A stretch of 13,302 nucleotides of DNA from NCBI GenBank assembly GCA_029880625.1, contig JAOUOA010000021.1, forward strand, positions 1 through 13,302, read 5' to 3'. This DNA is from Spirochaetia bacterium (lineage in GTDB: Bacteria; Spirochaetota; Leptospiria; Leptospirales; Leptonemataceae). Made by a program: the position numbers and the translations under genes. The notes beneath the pieces were generated by a model, which did no database searches, had not been told where the DNA came from, and worked only from the letters and a program-made list of their open reading frames with translations. Positions 1 through 6,050 of this stretch are shown here, one piece after another. Positions within the stretch are counted from its first letter, which is position 1. Every line of letters starts with the position of its first letter.

Positions 1-1
1 C

Positions 2-985
2 AGAGGGGTATTTAACAGTCATATCTGATTTATTCTGAATGGTTCCGGTAATCACATACTGTGTAAGGCCAAAATCGACTCTTTTGAACCGGATGTTGGA
101 GGTTTCCAGTTCAACAGTATAGGAATTAAAAACTGCTTTTCTGGGTTCGTACACCGGTTCATAGGATGTGAATTTTTTATATGTTTTAACAAAACACTGG
201 AAAGGAACTTCTTCGCCTGGCATAACAATTCGCTTGCCGAAACAGCCGATCACATCCGTCTGTTCGCCGGAAACATCTTTTAAGATCACGTCAAAATGCG
301 GACTGTTAAGAATCACTTTGCCTGTATTTTTCACAAGGCCGATAAAATAAAGCGAATTTGAACTTCTGAAATATTTTATCGAGGTAATTTTGCCTTCCGG
401 CTCATCTTCGTCGTCAATACCGAAACTCTGTTCTTTTGAAGCCTTATAGGAGTTTTTGTTTGAATCTTTCAGAAAAAACTTGCTTGTTTTACTTTCTTTA
501 TTCGATAAAGATTTTGATCCGCCTTTTACTTCATACTGCGACGATGCAAGAATCACTCCAGTTTCTGTAAGAACCAGCCTTGCTGTGATGTAATTTCCCT
601 GATTGGAAACTGTGCCGACAACAAGAGCTTCTACAGAAAGAAGCTTGCCAATTTTTGCAGCAGTCGTTGCATCAATGGCTCCCGAAGCGGAAAAAGACTG
701 TTCTTTTAAGATTTTATTGAGCTTTGTACGTTCAATAACTGAAAATTTTCCAATTCTGACAAGTTCATGGGTAAGCTTTTCCGGGATTTCATTTCCGAGA
801 GAATCCGAACTGTTCAGTGTTTCAAATGGCATCACTGCAATTGTTTTTTTATTTAATCGGGAAGACTTTTTTGAAAGTTCCTCTGCAATTCTTTTTAATC
901 CATCGGATGAATTTTTCTCCTGTGCGGAAATGCATCCAGGAAAAATAAGTGCAGAAAAAAATATAACAGCGGTAAATTTATACAT
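2..985 (-). CDS. Lipoprotein with CsgG/FlgO-like domain and FxLYD-like repeats (partial, runs off left edge)
   Basis: An uninterrupted frame of 328 codons starts at ATG 985 and leaves the window without a stop. Residues 1-20 form a lipoprotein signal: a short basic start, a hydrophobic stretch and a lipobox-like FPGC with Cys18. Residues about 47-150 resemble the CsgG/FlgO/LpoB-like fold of outer-membrane-associated lipoproteins: IAVMPF, then HELVRIGKFSVIER, a KILKEQ segment, and an IGKLLSVEALVVGTV strand-helix unit. A Lys/Ser-rich linker (about 155-195) with an acidic DDEDEPE patch follows. Residues about 199-268 look like an FxLYD domain (LYFIGLVKNTG, later MPGEEVPFQCFV), and a second copy starts near 300 (YVITGTIQNKS). 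Family members act at the periplasmic face of the outer membrane in secretion, flagellar or cell-wall assembly; the specific role here is unknown. There is no Shine-Dalgarno. The domain calls rest on motif reading only. Confidence 0.85.
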   Translation of the reverse strand, partial: MYKFTAVIFFSALIFPGCISAQEKNSSDGLKRIAEELSKKSSRLNKKTIAVMPFETLNSSDSLGNEIPEKLTHELVRIGKFSVIERTKLNKILKEQSFSASGAIDATTAAKIGKLLSVEALVVGTVSNQGNYITARLVLTETGVILASSQYEVKGGSKSLSNKESKTSKFFLKDSNKNSYKASKEQSFGIDDEDEPEGKITSIKYFRSSNSLYFIGLVKNTGKVILNSPHFDVILKDVSGEQTDVIGCFGKRIVMPGEEVPFQCFVKTYKKFTSYEPVYEPRKAVFNSYTVELETSNIRFKRVDFGLTQYVITGTIQNKSDMTVKYPS

Positions 986-1019
986 TATTAATATTTTTAA
1001 TCATGAAAATATCTGTCAA
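986..1019 (-). promoter_or_regulatory. Candidate promoter close to the CsgG-like gene start
   Basis: On the minus strand TTGACA (1019-1014) lies 28 bases before the ATG at 985. The bases between are almost all A/T and contain AATATT/TATTAA-like -10 candidates, but none is at both good spacing and good match. The same TTGACA-28-ATG geometry occurs before the next gene. No Shine-Dalgarno is visible. Inferred from sequence only. Confidence 0.4.
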
Positions 1020-1286
1020 TTTATTTTGATAGAATTTTAAGCTGGTAAGATACTTCGGTTTAATGATTCCTATCTATGAACAAGAATCAGGATTGATCTC
1101 CTGGTTATGAATTGCATTATTAAATAAAAGCCCTATTCGGTACTTTCATAGAGATCCCCATTGAATGGTCTGCGGTAACCAATTCTCATTAAAGGGTCAA
1201 TTGATGAATCTGAAAAAAACGATCAAATTAAAATAGAAATCATATAAAGTTTCTGACCGCTCAATTCTAAAAGTGAATGCAGTCAT
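1020..1286. other. Intergenic region, no gene seen
   Basis: This stretch lies between two minus-strand lipoprotein genes. The longest open frames are a few codons, with ATGs at 1075 and 1107 stopping almost at once, and no tRNA-like fold is evident. Bases 1112-1142 resemble 10090-10121 in the ppsA leader, sharing ATAAAAGCCCT and flanking bases; the significance is doubtful. A short dyad at its left-to-right end (1271-1292) may terminate the following minus-strand gene. Confidence 0.5.
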
Positions 1287-1292
1287 TCAGTT
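1271..1292 (-). terminator. Weak candidate terminator of the six-cysteine lipoprotein gene
   Basis: TGAATG (1274-1279) and CATTCA (1284-1289) form a perfect 6-bp stem around CAGT, with two more A-T pairs outside one mismatch. Reading the minus strand, the stem overlaps the TGA stop at 1289-1287 and is followed by CTTTTAG. The short stem and weak T run make this a low-confidence call. Confidence 0.3.
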
Positions 1293-2087
1293 TGATCCAA
1301 GGAACTCTTCAACAGTTTGATTTTTTTTATTTTTACAGGTTTGGATAAAATCCATATTGACTCCGGAATTTTGATTGTTATACAGGAGATCCACCCATTG
1401 AAGCTCTTTTTCAATTTCCTTTCTTTTTTCTTTAATCATAACTTTTTTTACAGGCCTGCCGAAAAACCCCTTTACTTCATCTGAAACAATTTTTCCCGAA
1501 TAAAAAACCAGATCTTTTCCTGTATTGAATTTGCCGACATGATCCTGCGGCGTTTCAGCAAAGTGTTTGACACGATCCATATCTTTTTTTTCAAAGATAA
1601 TGATATCACCAAATAGATTTGTAGAGAGAACGAAATCTTTTTCGCAGAAAAAATGCTGGCGAAATTTTTCCGAATCTCCATAAATGAATGCCAGAACTTT
1701 TTTTCTCACAAGAGGAAACTGATCTTTTGTTTTCTGATAACAGGAAGAAGTCAGATCAAATTCTTTTTTGCTGAAAATTTCCGGATTCATATAATGGCAT
1801 GTAAAGAGATCGCATTTTTTTTGCTGTTCTGTGAAATAGATTTGAATCCTGTCCAGAAACCATTTTGCTGCCGGAAGAACGGCGACATTATCGGTAATCA
1901 TTTTTTCTTCGCCGGTTTTGCTGTTGACTAACTGTAAATCATAACGCGGACCCAGGTGAAAATCCGGAGTTTTAATCTGCTGGAATGAATACTCTTCATT
2001 GCAGACAACAGAATGTTCTTTGACCTGAGAGGAACCGCAGTGTAAAAATAAAACAAAAATAACTGAAAGGAAATATATAGCTTTCAT
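1287..2087 (-). CDS. Putative lipoprotein, cysteine-rich, unknown function
   Basis: This 266-residue protein is not one I recognise. Residues 1-16 form a signal peptide (MKAIYFLSVIFVLFLH) ending at Cys17 followed by GSS, the layout of a lipoprotein signal. His at -1 is atypical of the classical lipobox but tolerable under the loose spirochaete type. The mature part has six cysteines (29, 92, 97, 116, 148, 251), enough for three disulfides if exported. It is rich in Lys, Phe and Asp/Glu with no further membrane segment, and residues 214-230 are a strongly charged Lys/Glu helix. Wide intergenic gaps on both sides suggest transcription alone. There is no Shine-Dalgarno before ATG 2087, and a promoter-like sequence lies immediately upstream. 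Surface or periplasmic location is inferred and the function is unknown. Confidence 0.8.
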   Translation of the reverse strand: MKAIYFLSVIFVLFLHCGSSQVKEHSVVCNEEYSFQQIKTPDFHLGPRYDLQLVNSKTGEEKMITDNVAVLPAAKWFLDRIQIYFTEQQKKCDLFTCHYMNPEIFSKKEFDLTSSCYQKTKDQFPLVRKKVLAFIYGDSEKFRQHFFCEKDFVLSTNLFGDIIIFEKKDMDRVKHFAETPQDHVGKFNTGKDLVFYSGKIVSDEVKGFFGRPVKKVMIKEKRKEIEKELQWVDLLYNNQNSGVNMDFIQTCKNKKNQTVEEFLGSN

Positions 2088-2093
2088 TTTATC

Positions 2094-2121
2094 AAAATAT
2101 CAACGTGAACCAGAATGTCAA
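2094..2121 (-). promoter_or_regulatory. Candidate sigma-70-type promoter, nearly abutting the start codon
   Basis: On the minus strand TTGACA (2121-2116), a 16-base spacer and TATTTT (2099-2094) are followed after six bases by ATG 2087. A start about seven bases past the -10 would fall at or next to the ATG, giving a leaderless or near-leaderless mRNA. A second TTGACA (2180-2175) with TATAAT (2160-2155) lies upstream, but its 14-base spacer is too short for a standard promoter. Confidence 0.45.
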
Positions 2122-2180
2122 TAATTTGATTTATCATTTGGGCGGCATTTTTATATTATAATGCAAAAATAATCTGTCAA

Positions 2181-2197
2181 TTCTGCGACAGGCAGAA
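2181..2197. other. Small inverted repeat in the lipoprotein-LRR intergenic region
   Basis: TTCTGC (2181-2186) and GCAGAA (2192-2197) pair around GACAG. CTGTC at 2174-2178 can alternatively pair with that GACAG (2187-2191), so two competing small stems exist just after the LRR gene stop and beside a TTGACA. It could be a weak terminator, because the minus strand reads ATTATTTTT soon after, or an operator. Confidence 0.3.
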
Positions 2198-2224
2198 CTT
2201 TTTCGGATTGAATCTTTATTTGTT

Positions 2225-3274
2225 CTATCTGTTCAATAAATTCTGAACTGACTGACGGATTCTCATATAGAGCGGATTGAAAACTCCGCTTAGGGAAAGC
2301 AGCATGATCCATATCAATGATGTAAATACATAGCCAAGATAGGGTCCCAATCGAATGGAAGTCTTATTGATTACTGCTTTTTGCGGTTTTTCCGAATTAT
2401 AACTTACTTCAACAGGCTGATTTATTTCATAATCATTTTCTTTAAAACCATGTTCAGATTGAAATGTGATTTTCTCTCCCTCCTTCGTGTTAAATACTAT
2501 AACAGGATAGTAACGGTCTTCAATTCTTACTTGACTGACTGAACTTGCAGAATCATCGAATAGTACTCTTACTTTTTTGTGTTTAATATCAACGACCCTA
2601 CCATGCGTTATAACAGAACTGCGATCTGAATTAATGAATGAAACAAACAATGTTATCCAGATCATCATAAGAATCAGTCCTGCAGAAAACAAAACTCTCT
2701 GATAATATTTTACGGATTTCAAAATATAAAACGGAATTCCAAAAAAAATGCCAAGAAGAATAATGGAAAGTGCAATTAAAAAAGTAGTTGCTGCTTCATC
2801 GTCTTCAGACGGAATTGATTCTCCTTCCACTGTCACCCTGGTTTTTCCTAAAATTTTTTCAAGTTCTCTTGCTTTTTCAGGCGAAATATTTTCCGGAAGA
2901 TCCAGCTCCCTGAGATTTGTCATACTTTTCAGCTGATCGACGCCTGCATCAGTCAAAATAGTTTTTGAAATCCAGAGAACTTCAAGATTTTTTAATTGAA
3001 CAATATAACCAAGGCCTTTATTTGAAAGTGTCGATTCCCTCAAATCCAGCTTCTTTAATGCGGGCAGATTCTGAAGATATTTCAAATCTTCATTGTTGAA
3101 TTTTTTTTTGCTTAAATCAAGCCAGGCAAGAGTTCGCATATTTTTCGCTGTATAGGTATAGCCAAGCGACCGCAGCCAGGATTCTGCTTCAGATAAACTT
3201 TGTGTAGCAAGAACAGCTGGAAAAAATATAACGGCAAAAACAGCAGAATGAAAAAAGAAATGAAATTTTTTCAT
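2225..3274 (-). CDS. Exported leucine-rich-repeat protein fused to a DUF3592-like membrane module
   Basis: This is a 349-residue membrane protein. Residues 1-23 are a Sec signal peptide (KKFHFFFH, a hydrophobic core, then AVLA). Residues about 46-128 carry three to four leucine-rich repeats of about 23-24 residues: RTLAWLDLS, PALKKLDLRE, KNLEVLWIS and TNLRELDLPE. An acidic linker (about 150-160) leads to two transmembrane helices (163-185, 193-213), a beta-rich domain (222-305) and a final helix (310-330). The beta domain (HGRVVDI, YYPVIVFNTKEGE, VEVSYNSEKPQKAVI) matches the pattern of DUF3592, a membrane-anchored domain of unknown role. LRR domains usually bind partners, so a receptor or scaffold in the inner membrane is plausible but is inference. 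ATG 3274 is chosen because the signal peptide begins there. There is no Shine-Dalgarno. Confidence 0.87.
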   Translation of the reverse strand: MKKFHFFFHSAVFAVIFFPAVLATQSLSEAESWLRSLGYTYTAKNMRTLAWLDLSKKKFNNEDLKYLQNLPALKKLDLRESTLSNKGLGYIVQLKNLEVLWISKTILTDAGVDQLKSMTNLRELDLPENISPEKARELEKILGKTRVTVEGESIPSEDDEAATTFLIALSIILLGIFFGIPFYILKSVKYYQRVLFSAGLILMMIWITLFVSFINSDRSSVITHGRVVDIKHKKVRVLFDDSASSVSQVRIEDRYYPVIVFNTKEGEKITFQSEHGFKENDYEINQPVEVSYNSEKPQKAVINKTSIRLGPYLGYVFTSLIWIMLLSLSGVFNPLYMRIRQSVQNLLNR

Positions 3275-3280
3275 AAAATC

Positions 3281-3309
3281 ATCATAATAGCTGATCTGGT
3301 ATAATACAA
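3281..3309 (-). promoter_or_regulatory. Candidate promoter directly before the LRR-DUF3592 gene
   Basis: On the minus strand TTGTAT (3309-3304), a 17-base spacer and TATGAT (3286-3281) stand six bases before ATG 3274. The -10 matches five of six consensus bases and the -35 three of six. As at the neighbouring lipoprotein gene, the -10 is so close that the transcript would start at or near the ATG. Confidence 0.4.
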
Positions 3310-3498
3310 GATAAATTTTTATTGATTTAAAAAGTTTTATTCAAGGCAAATTTTATTGAGAAATTTCTGTCCATTTCGTATACAAAAACTACTACATCTC
3401 TTCGTATATGATTTTATTGCAAACCTGGAATTTATTAAAGCAAAAAAGGATCCCCGCAACTGCAAAACCCAGACCGAAAACCGAGCATCAGCTGAAAA

Positions 3499-4137
3499 TC
3501 ATAATTTCCCAAAAGATTTCATCAGATCATAAATACAGCTAAGAGCATCACGGGAAGTTTTTCCAAAAGAAATGATTCCTGACTCATGCCCCGTCATCGC
3601 TAAAAGATTTCCTTTTTTTATCTTTTTAGATCTGTAGAGACGCCCGACTTCCTCCGCCATTTCCCGGGTTCCGTAGGTAATGTTTCCGGTTTCTGTATAG
3701 CCGTGTTTCCGCATGTAATTCCATAATTCAAGATTATGAATATGAATGATCCACTGAATTTCCGGATCGGCATCGTAGAGGGAAGCATGGGTTAACGATT
3801 CGCTGCTGGGTTTGATCTTTCCTTCTGATTTCACCCAGAATCGGCTGAAGTCATAATCTGTAATTCTGCAGTAATCCTCAGAAAGAAGCGCAGGTTTACC
3901 TCCTGTCTGCGAGCCTGTAATAATAAATTCATTTTTCTTTTCATGTTTTTTTAATAAGCGGCTGACATTTCCGTATCCAAGCCCTGTTTGATCAACACCG
4001 ATAAACTTTAATTTATACAGGGTGCCCCTGAGAAGCTCCAGTTCAGCGACAGAAGTCCGGGAAGGGGGGTCTGTTTTTACCCAATCATACTGGAATTTTA
4101 TTACGCCTTCTTTTTCCGGTTGAAAATCAAATGCCAT
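3499..4137 (-). CDS. Class II aldolase/adducin-family protein, likely methylthioribulose-1-phosphate dehydratase or aldolase
   Basis: This 212-residue protein has the zinc-dependent class II aldolase fold. GYGNVSR (54-60) is the phosphate-binding GN-S element and TGSQTGG (74-80) the second phosphate loop. PSSE with Glu113, His132 and His134 in IHIH, and His184 in GHESG match the Glu/His-x-His/His positions of fuculose-aldolase relatives. Encoded on the same strand as mtnA with 281 bases between, it probably uses the MtnA product, 5-methylthioribulose-1-phosphate. In the classical pathway MtnB dehydrates it. In the DHAP shunt a related aldolase splits it to dihydroxyacetone phosphate and methylthioacetaldehyde. 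Residues seen here do not decide between the two, so no symbol is given. An AGGG lies nine bases before ATG 4137, a weak ribosome site. Cytoplasmic. Confidence 0.85.
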   Translation of the reverse strand: MAFDFQPEKEGVIKFQYDWVKTDPPSRTSVAELELLRGTLYKLKFIGVDQTGLGYGNVSRLLKKHEKKNEFIITGSQTGGKPALLSEDYCRITDYDFSRFWVKSEGKIKPSSESLTHASLYDADPEIQWIIHIHNLELWNYMRKHGYTETGNITYGTREMAEEVGRLYRSKKIKKGNLLAMTGHESGIISFGKTSRDALSCIYDLMKSFGKL

Positions 4138-4418
4138 ATATACGGACCCTATTAAGATTAAAATCGGCTTCAGGTAATTTTAATCAAGAAAAAAAACATA
4201 ACCTCGCAATTATTTCAAACCTTCAGCTTTATGTGCGAAACAGAAAAAATCATACTTCTGCAGTAGATGATAAAAATATTAAGTAAGAGAATCGAACATC
4301 ATGTGTAATCAGGAATCTAGCAACATTCTTCATTCAGACACAAACATCTTCAAATTATGTTTCCCGGCTTTTATTACTGTAAAATTAAGATGACTCAGAA
4401 ACTATTCATAATATCGTA
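4138..4418. other. Intergenic region between the aldolase-family gene and mtnA
   Basis: These 281 bases separate two same-strand genes of one pathway, so they may have separate promoters. I see no open frame of note and no recognisable riboswitch. The perfect dyad ATAATA-TCG-TATTAT (4408-4422) overlaps the mtnA stop but is all A/T and has no T run, so it is a poor terminator. Confidence 0.45.
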
Positions 4419-5498
4419 TTATTGACTGCCAGCCGGATATTTAAATTTTTCGGATATGGATTTTTCGTCTGCATCCACAACACCTTCTTCCGTAATAATA
4501 CCAGTAATCAGCCGTGCAGGCGTTACATCAAATGCAGGATTCTTCGCATGAGTTGTTACCGGGGGAATTCTTAACTTATGAATTTCATTGTTTTCATCAA
4601 GCCCCTGCACAAAAAGGACTTCATCTTCATTCCTTTCTTCAATGGGTATTTCAAATCCCGTTTTCATTTTAAAATCAAACGTCGAAACAGGAATCAGAAC
4701 GTAAAAAGGAACATCATTATCTTTTGCCGCCGCCGCTTTTAGATAGGTGCCGATTTTATTTGCAGTATCGCCGTTTCCGGTTACCCGGTCCGCTCCGACG
4801 AGAACCAGATCCACCTCGCCTCTCTGCATTAAATGCCCTCCAGCATTATCTGCAATATAAGTATGAGAAACTCCATTTTCCGAAAGTTCGAAAGATGTAA
4901 GGGCGCCCTGGTTTCGCGGACGTGTTTCGTCTACCCAGACATGAATATCAATACCCTGTTTTTTCGCTTCATAGACGGGAGCAAGAGCGGTTCCTGAATC
5001 TGCAATTCCCAGCCATCCTGCATTGCAGTGCGTGAGAACATTGATTTTATTTATATTTTTTTTCTTCATGATATCTTTAATAATACCGCAACCAAGACGC
5101 CCGATTTCTTCCGTTCTTTTTACATCTTCATCGCTGATCGCAATTGATTCGCTCCGCGCTTTTTTGATCAAATCGTTTCCTGACAGGCCTTCCAGAGACT
5201 GCATCATTCTGTTTACCGCCCATTCCAGATTTACAGCCGTGGGACGCGCTTTACGGATCATATCAGAATCTTTCAGTACCGATTCATAATCCCCTGAATG
5301 GCTTTTTGCGGATAGATAGATGCCAAATGCAGCAACCGAACCGATGGTTCCAGCTCCCCGGACAATCATCTTTTTTATGCTGTCTGCCGCTTCTTCAGGA
5401 GTCCGTATCAAATGGATCTTTTTCTCATGCGGTAATAACGTCTGATCAATCACCTCCAGCTCATCGCTGTCGTTCAGCCAGAATGCTTTGTATTTCAT
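4419..5498 (-). CDS. mtnA: S-methyl-5-thioribose-1-phosphate isomerase
   Basis: MtnA (EC 5.3.1.23) converts 5-methylthioribose-1-phosphate to 5-methylthioribulose-1-phosphate in the methionine salvage pathway, in the cytoplasm. The 359-residue product has the usual family length and signatures: VRGAGTIG (47-54), PTAVNLEWAVNR (86-97), THCNAGWLG with the catalytic Cys158, ETRPRNQGA (191-199), and GADRVTGNGDTANKIGTY with the catalytic Asp237. The ATG at 5498 is chosen because an AGGAG lies five bases before it and the protein then begins with the family-typical MKYKAFWLND. The frame stays open upstream to ATG 5609, but that extension looks unlike MtnA and would overlap the divergent ridA start. 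It is divergent from ridA, with 102 bases between the two starts. Identity is secure from the motifs. Confidence 0.96.
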   Translation of the reverse strand: MKYKAFWLNDSDELEVIDQTLLPHEKKIHLIRTPEEAADSIKKMIVRGAGTIGSVAAFGIYLSAKSHSGDYESVLKDSDMIRKARPTAVNLEWAVNRMMQSLEGLSGNDLIKKARSESIAISDEDVKRTEEIGRLGCGIIKDIMKKKNINKINVLTHCNAGWLGIADSGTALAPVYEAKKQGIDIHVWVDETRPRNQGALTSFELSENGVSHTYIADNAGGHLMQRGEVDLVLVGADRVTGNGDTANKIGTYLKAAAAKDNDVPFYVLIPVSTFDFKMKTGFEIPIEERNEDEVLFVQGLDENNEIHKLRIPPVTTHAKNPAFDVTPARLITGIITEEGVVDADEKSISEKFKYPAGSQ

Positions 5499-5503
5499 TA
5501 TAA

Positions 5504-5510
5504 CTCCTGT
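5504..5510 (-). promoter_or_regulatory. Ribosome binding site that fixes the mtnA start
   Basis: ACAGGAG on the minus strand sits five bases before ATG 5498. It is one of the few clear Shine-Dalgarno sequences in the window and supports this start over the longer frame beginning at 5609. Confidence 0.8.
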
Positions 5511-5600
5511 GATTTTAAATTCATCCAAACTGCCCTGAGGCCTGTTTTGAAGTAAAATTCTACTTGCAGTATCCCGCCCTTTTGCCATGAACGATCCTGT

Positions 5601-6050
5601 ATGATTCAAGAAAAGTTAAAAACACTCGGAATTTCTATTCCTCCGGTAAATCCGCCTCTGGCATCCTACATCCCTGCAAAAAAATCAGGAAATCTGCTTT
5701 TTATCAGCGGGCAGCTTCCTCTTAAAGAAGGAAAACTCCTGGTTACAGGCCCCATGACTCCCGAGAGAAACCAGGAAGAAGTCATTCAGGCTATGGGACA
5801 GTGTTTTTTAAACGGACTTGCATCAGCCACAACGGTCTGCAGCCTTGATGATTTGAAGGGCGTGGTTCGTCTGGGCGCATTTGTTGCTTCAACCGATCAT
5901 TTTTTTGAGCAGCATAAAATTGCCAACGGTGCGTCCGATCTGTCGCAAAAAATATTCGGAGATTCTGGAATTCATTCAAGAAGCGCCGTGGGAGTTCCTT
6001 CGCTTCCCATGAATGCCACTGTTGAACTTGAAATTATTTTCCAGTTATAA
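5601..6050 (+). CDS. RidA/YjgF/UK114-family protein
   Basis: This 149-residue single-domain Rid protein would act in the cytoplasm. Rid family members hydrolyse reactive enamine/imine intermediates released by PLP enzymes, or are related proteins of uncertain substrate. Seen here: KKSGNLLFISGQLP (27-40), a central helix EEVIQAMGQCFLNGLASA, VVRLGAFVAST (88-98), and the C-terminal SRSAVGVPSLPMNATVELE, in which Arg127 aligns with the substrate-binding Arg105 of E. coli RidA. The N-terminal form (LGISIPP, PPLASYIPA) and the length of about 150 point to the longer YjgF-like subgroup rather than the classical 128-residue RidA. It is divergent from mtnA and followed by an overlapping or abutting membrane-protein gene. 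No Shine-Dalgarno is seen before ATG 5601. The family is secure; the substrate is not. Confidence 0.92.
   Translation: MIQEKLKTLGISIPPVNPPLASYIPAKKSGNLLFISGQLPLKEGKLLVTGPMTPERNQEEVIQAMGQCFLNGLASATTVCSLDDLKGVVRLGAFVASTDHFFEQHKIANGASDLSQKIFGDSGIHSRSAVGVPSLPMNATVELEIIFQL

Noticed and set aside
603..1040. Open frame of 145 codons on the plus strand
   Set aside because: It lies antisense to the CsgG/FlgO-like lipoprotein gene, has low-complexity Ser/Phe-rich composition and no recognisable motif; the minus-strand frame has a lipoprotein signal and domain motifs.
2174..2197. Possible H-type pseudoknot from CTGTC/GACAG and TTCTGC/GCAGAA
   Set aside because: The two stems interleave, but the loop that would cross the first stem has no bases, so both cannot form together; at most they compete as alternative hairpins.
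3375..3408. Two TTCGTATA copies 26 bases apart between the aldolase-family and LRR genes
   Set aside because: Eight-base matches are expected by chance in this composition, there is no third copy, and there is no clear relation to a promoter.
4408..4422. Perfect dyad ATAATA-TCG-TATTAT at the mtnA stop as a terminator
   Set aside because: The stem is only A-T pairs and no T run follows on the minus strand, so it is probably chance in AT-rich sequence.
5499..5609. Longer mtnA start at ATG 5609
   Set aside because: The extra 37 residues do not resemble MtnA N-termini and would overlap the divergent ridA start, whereas ATG 5498 has a strong AGGAG five bases upstream.
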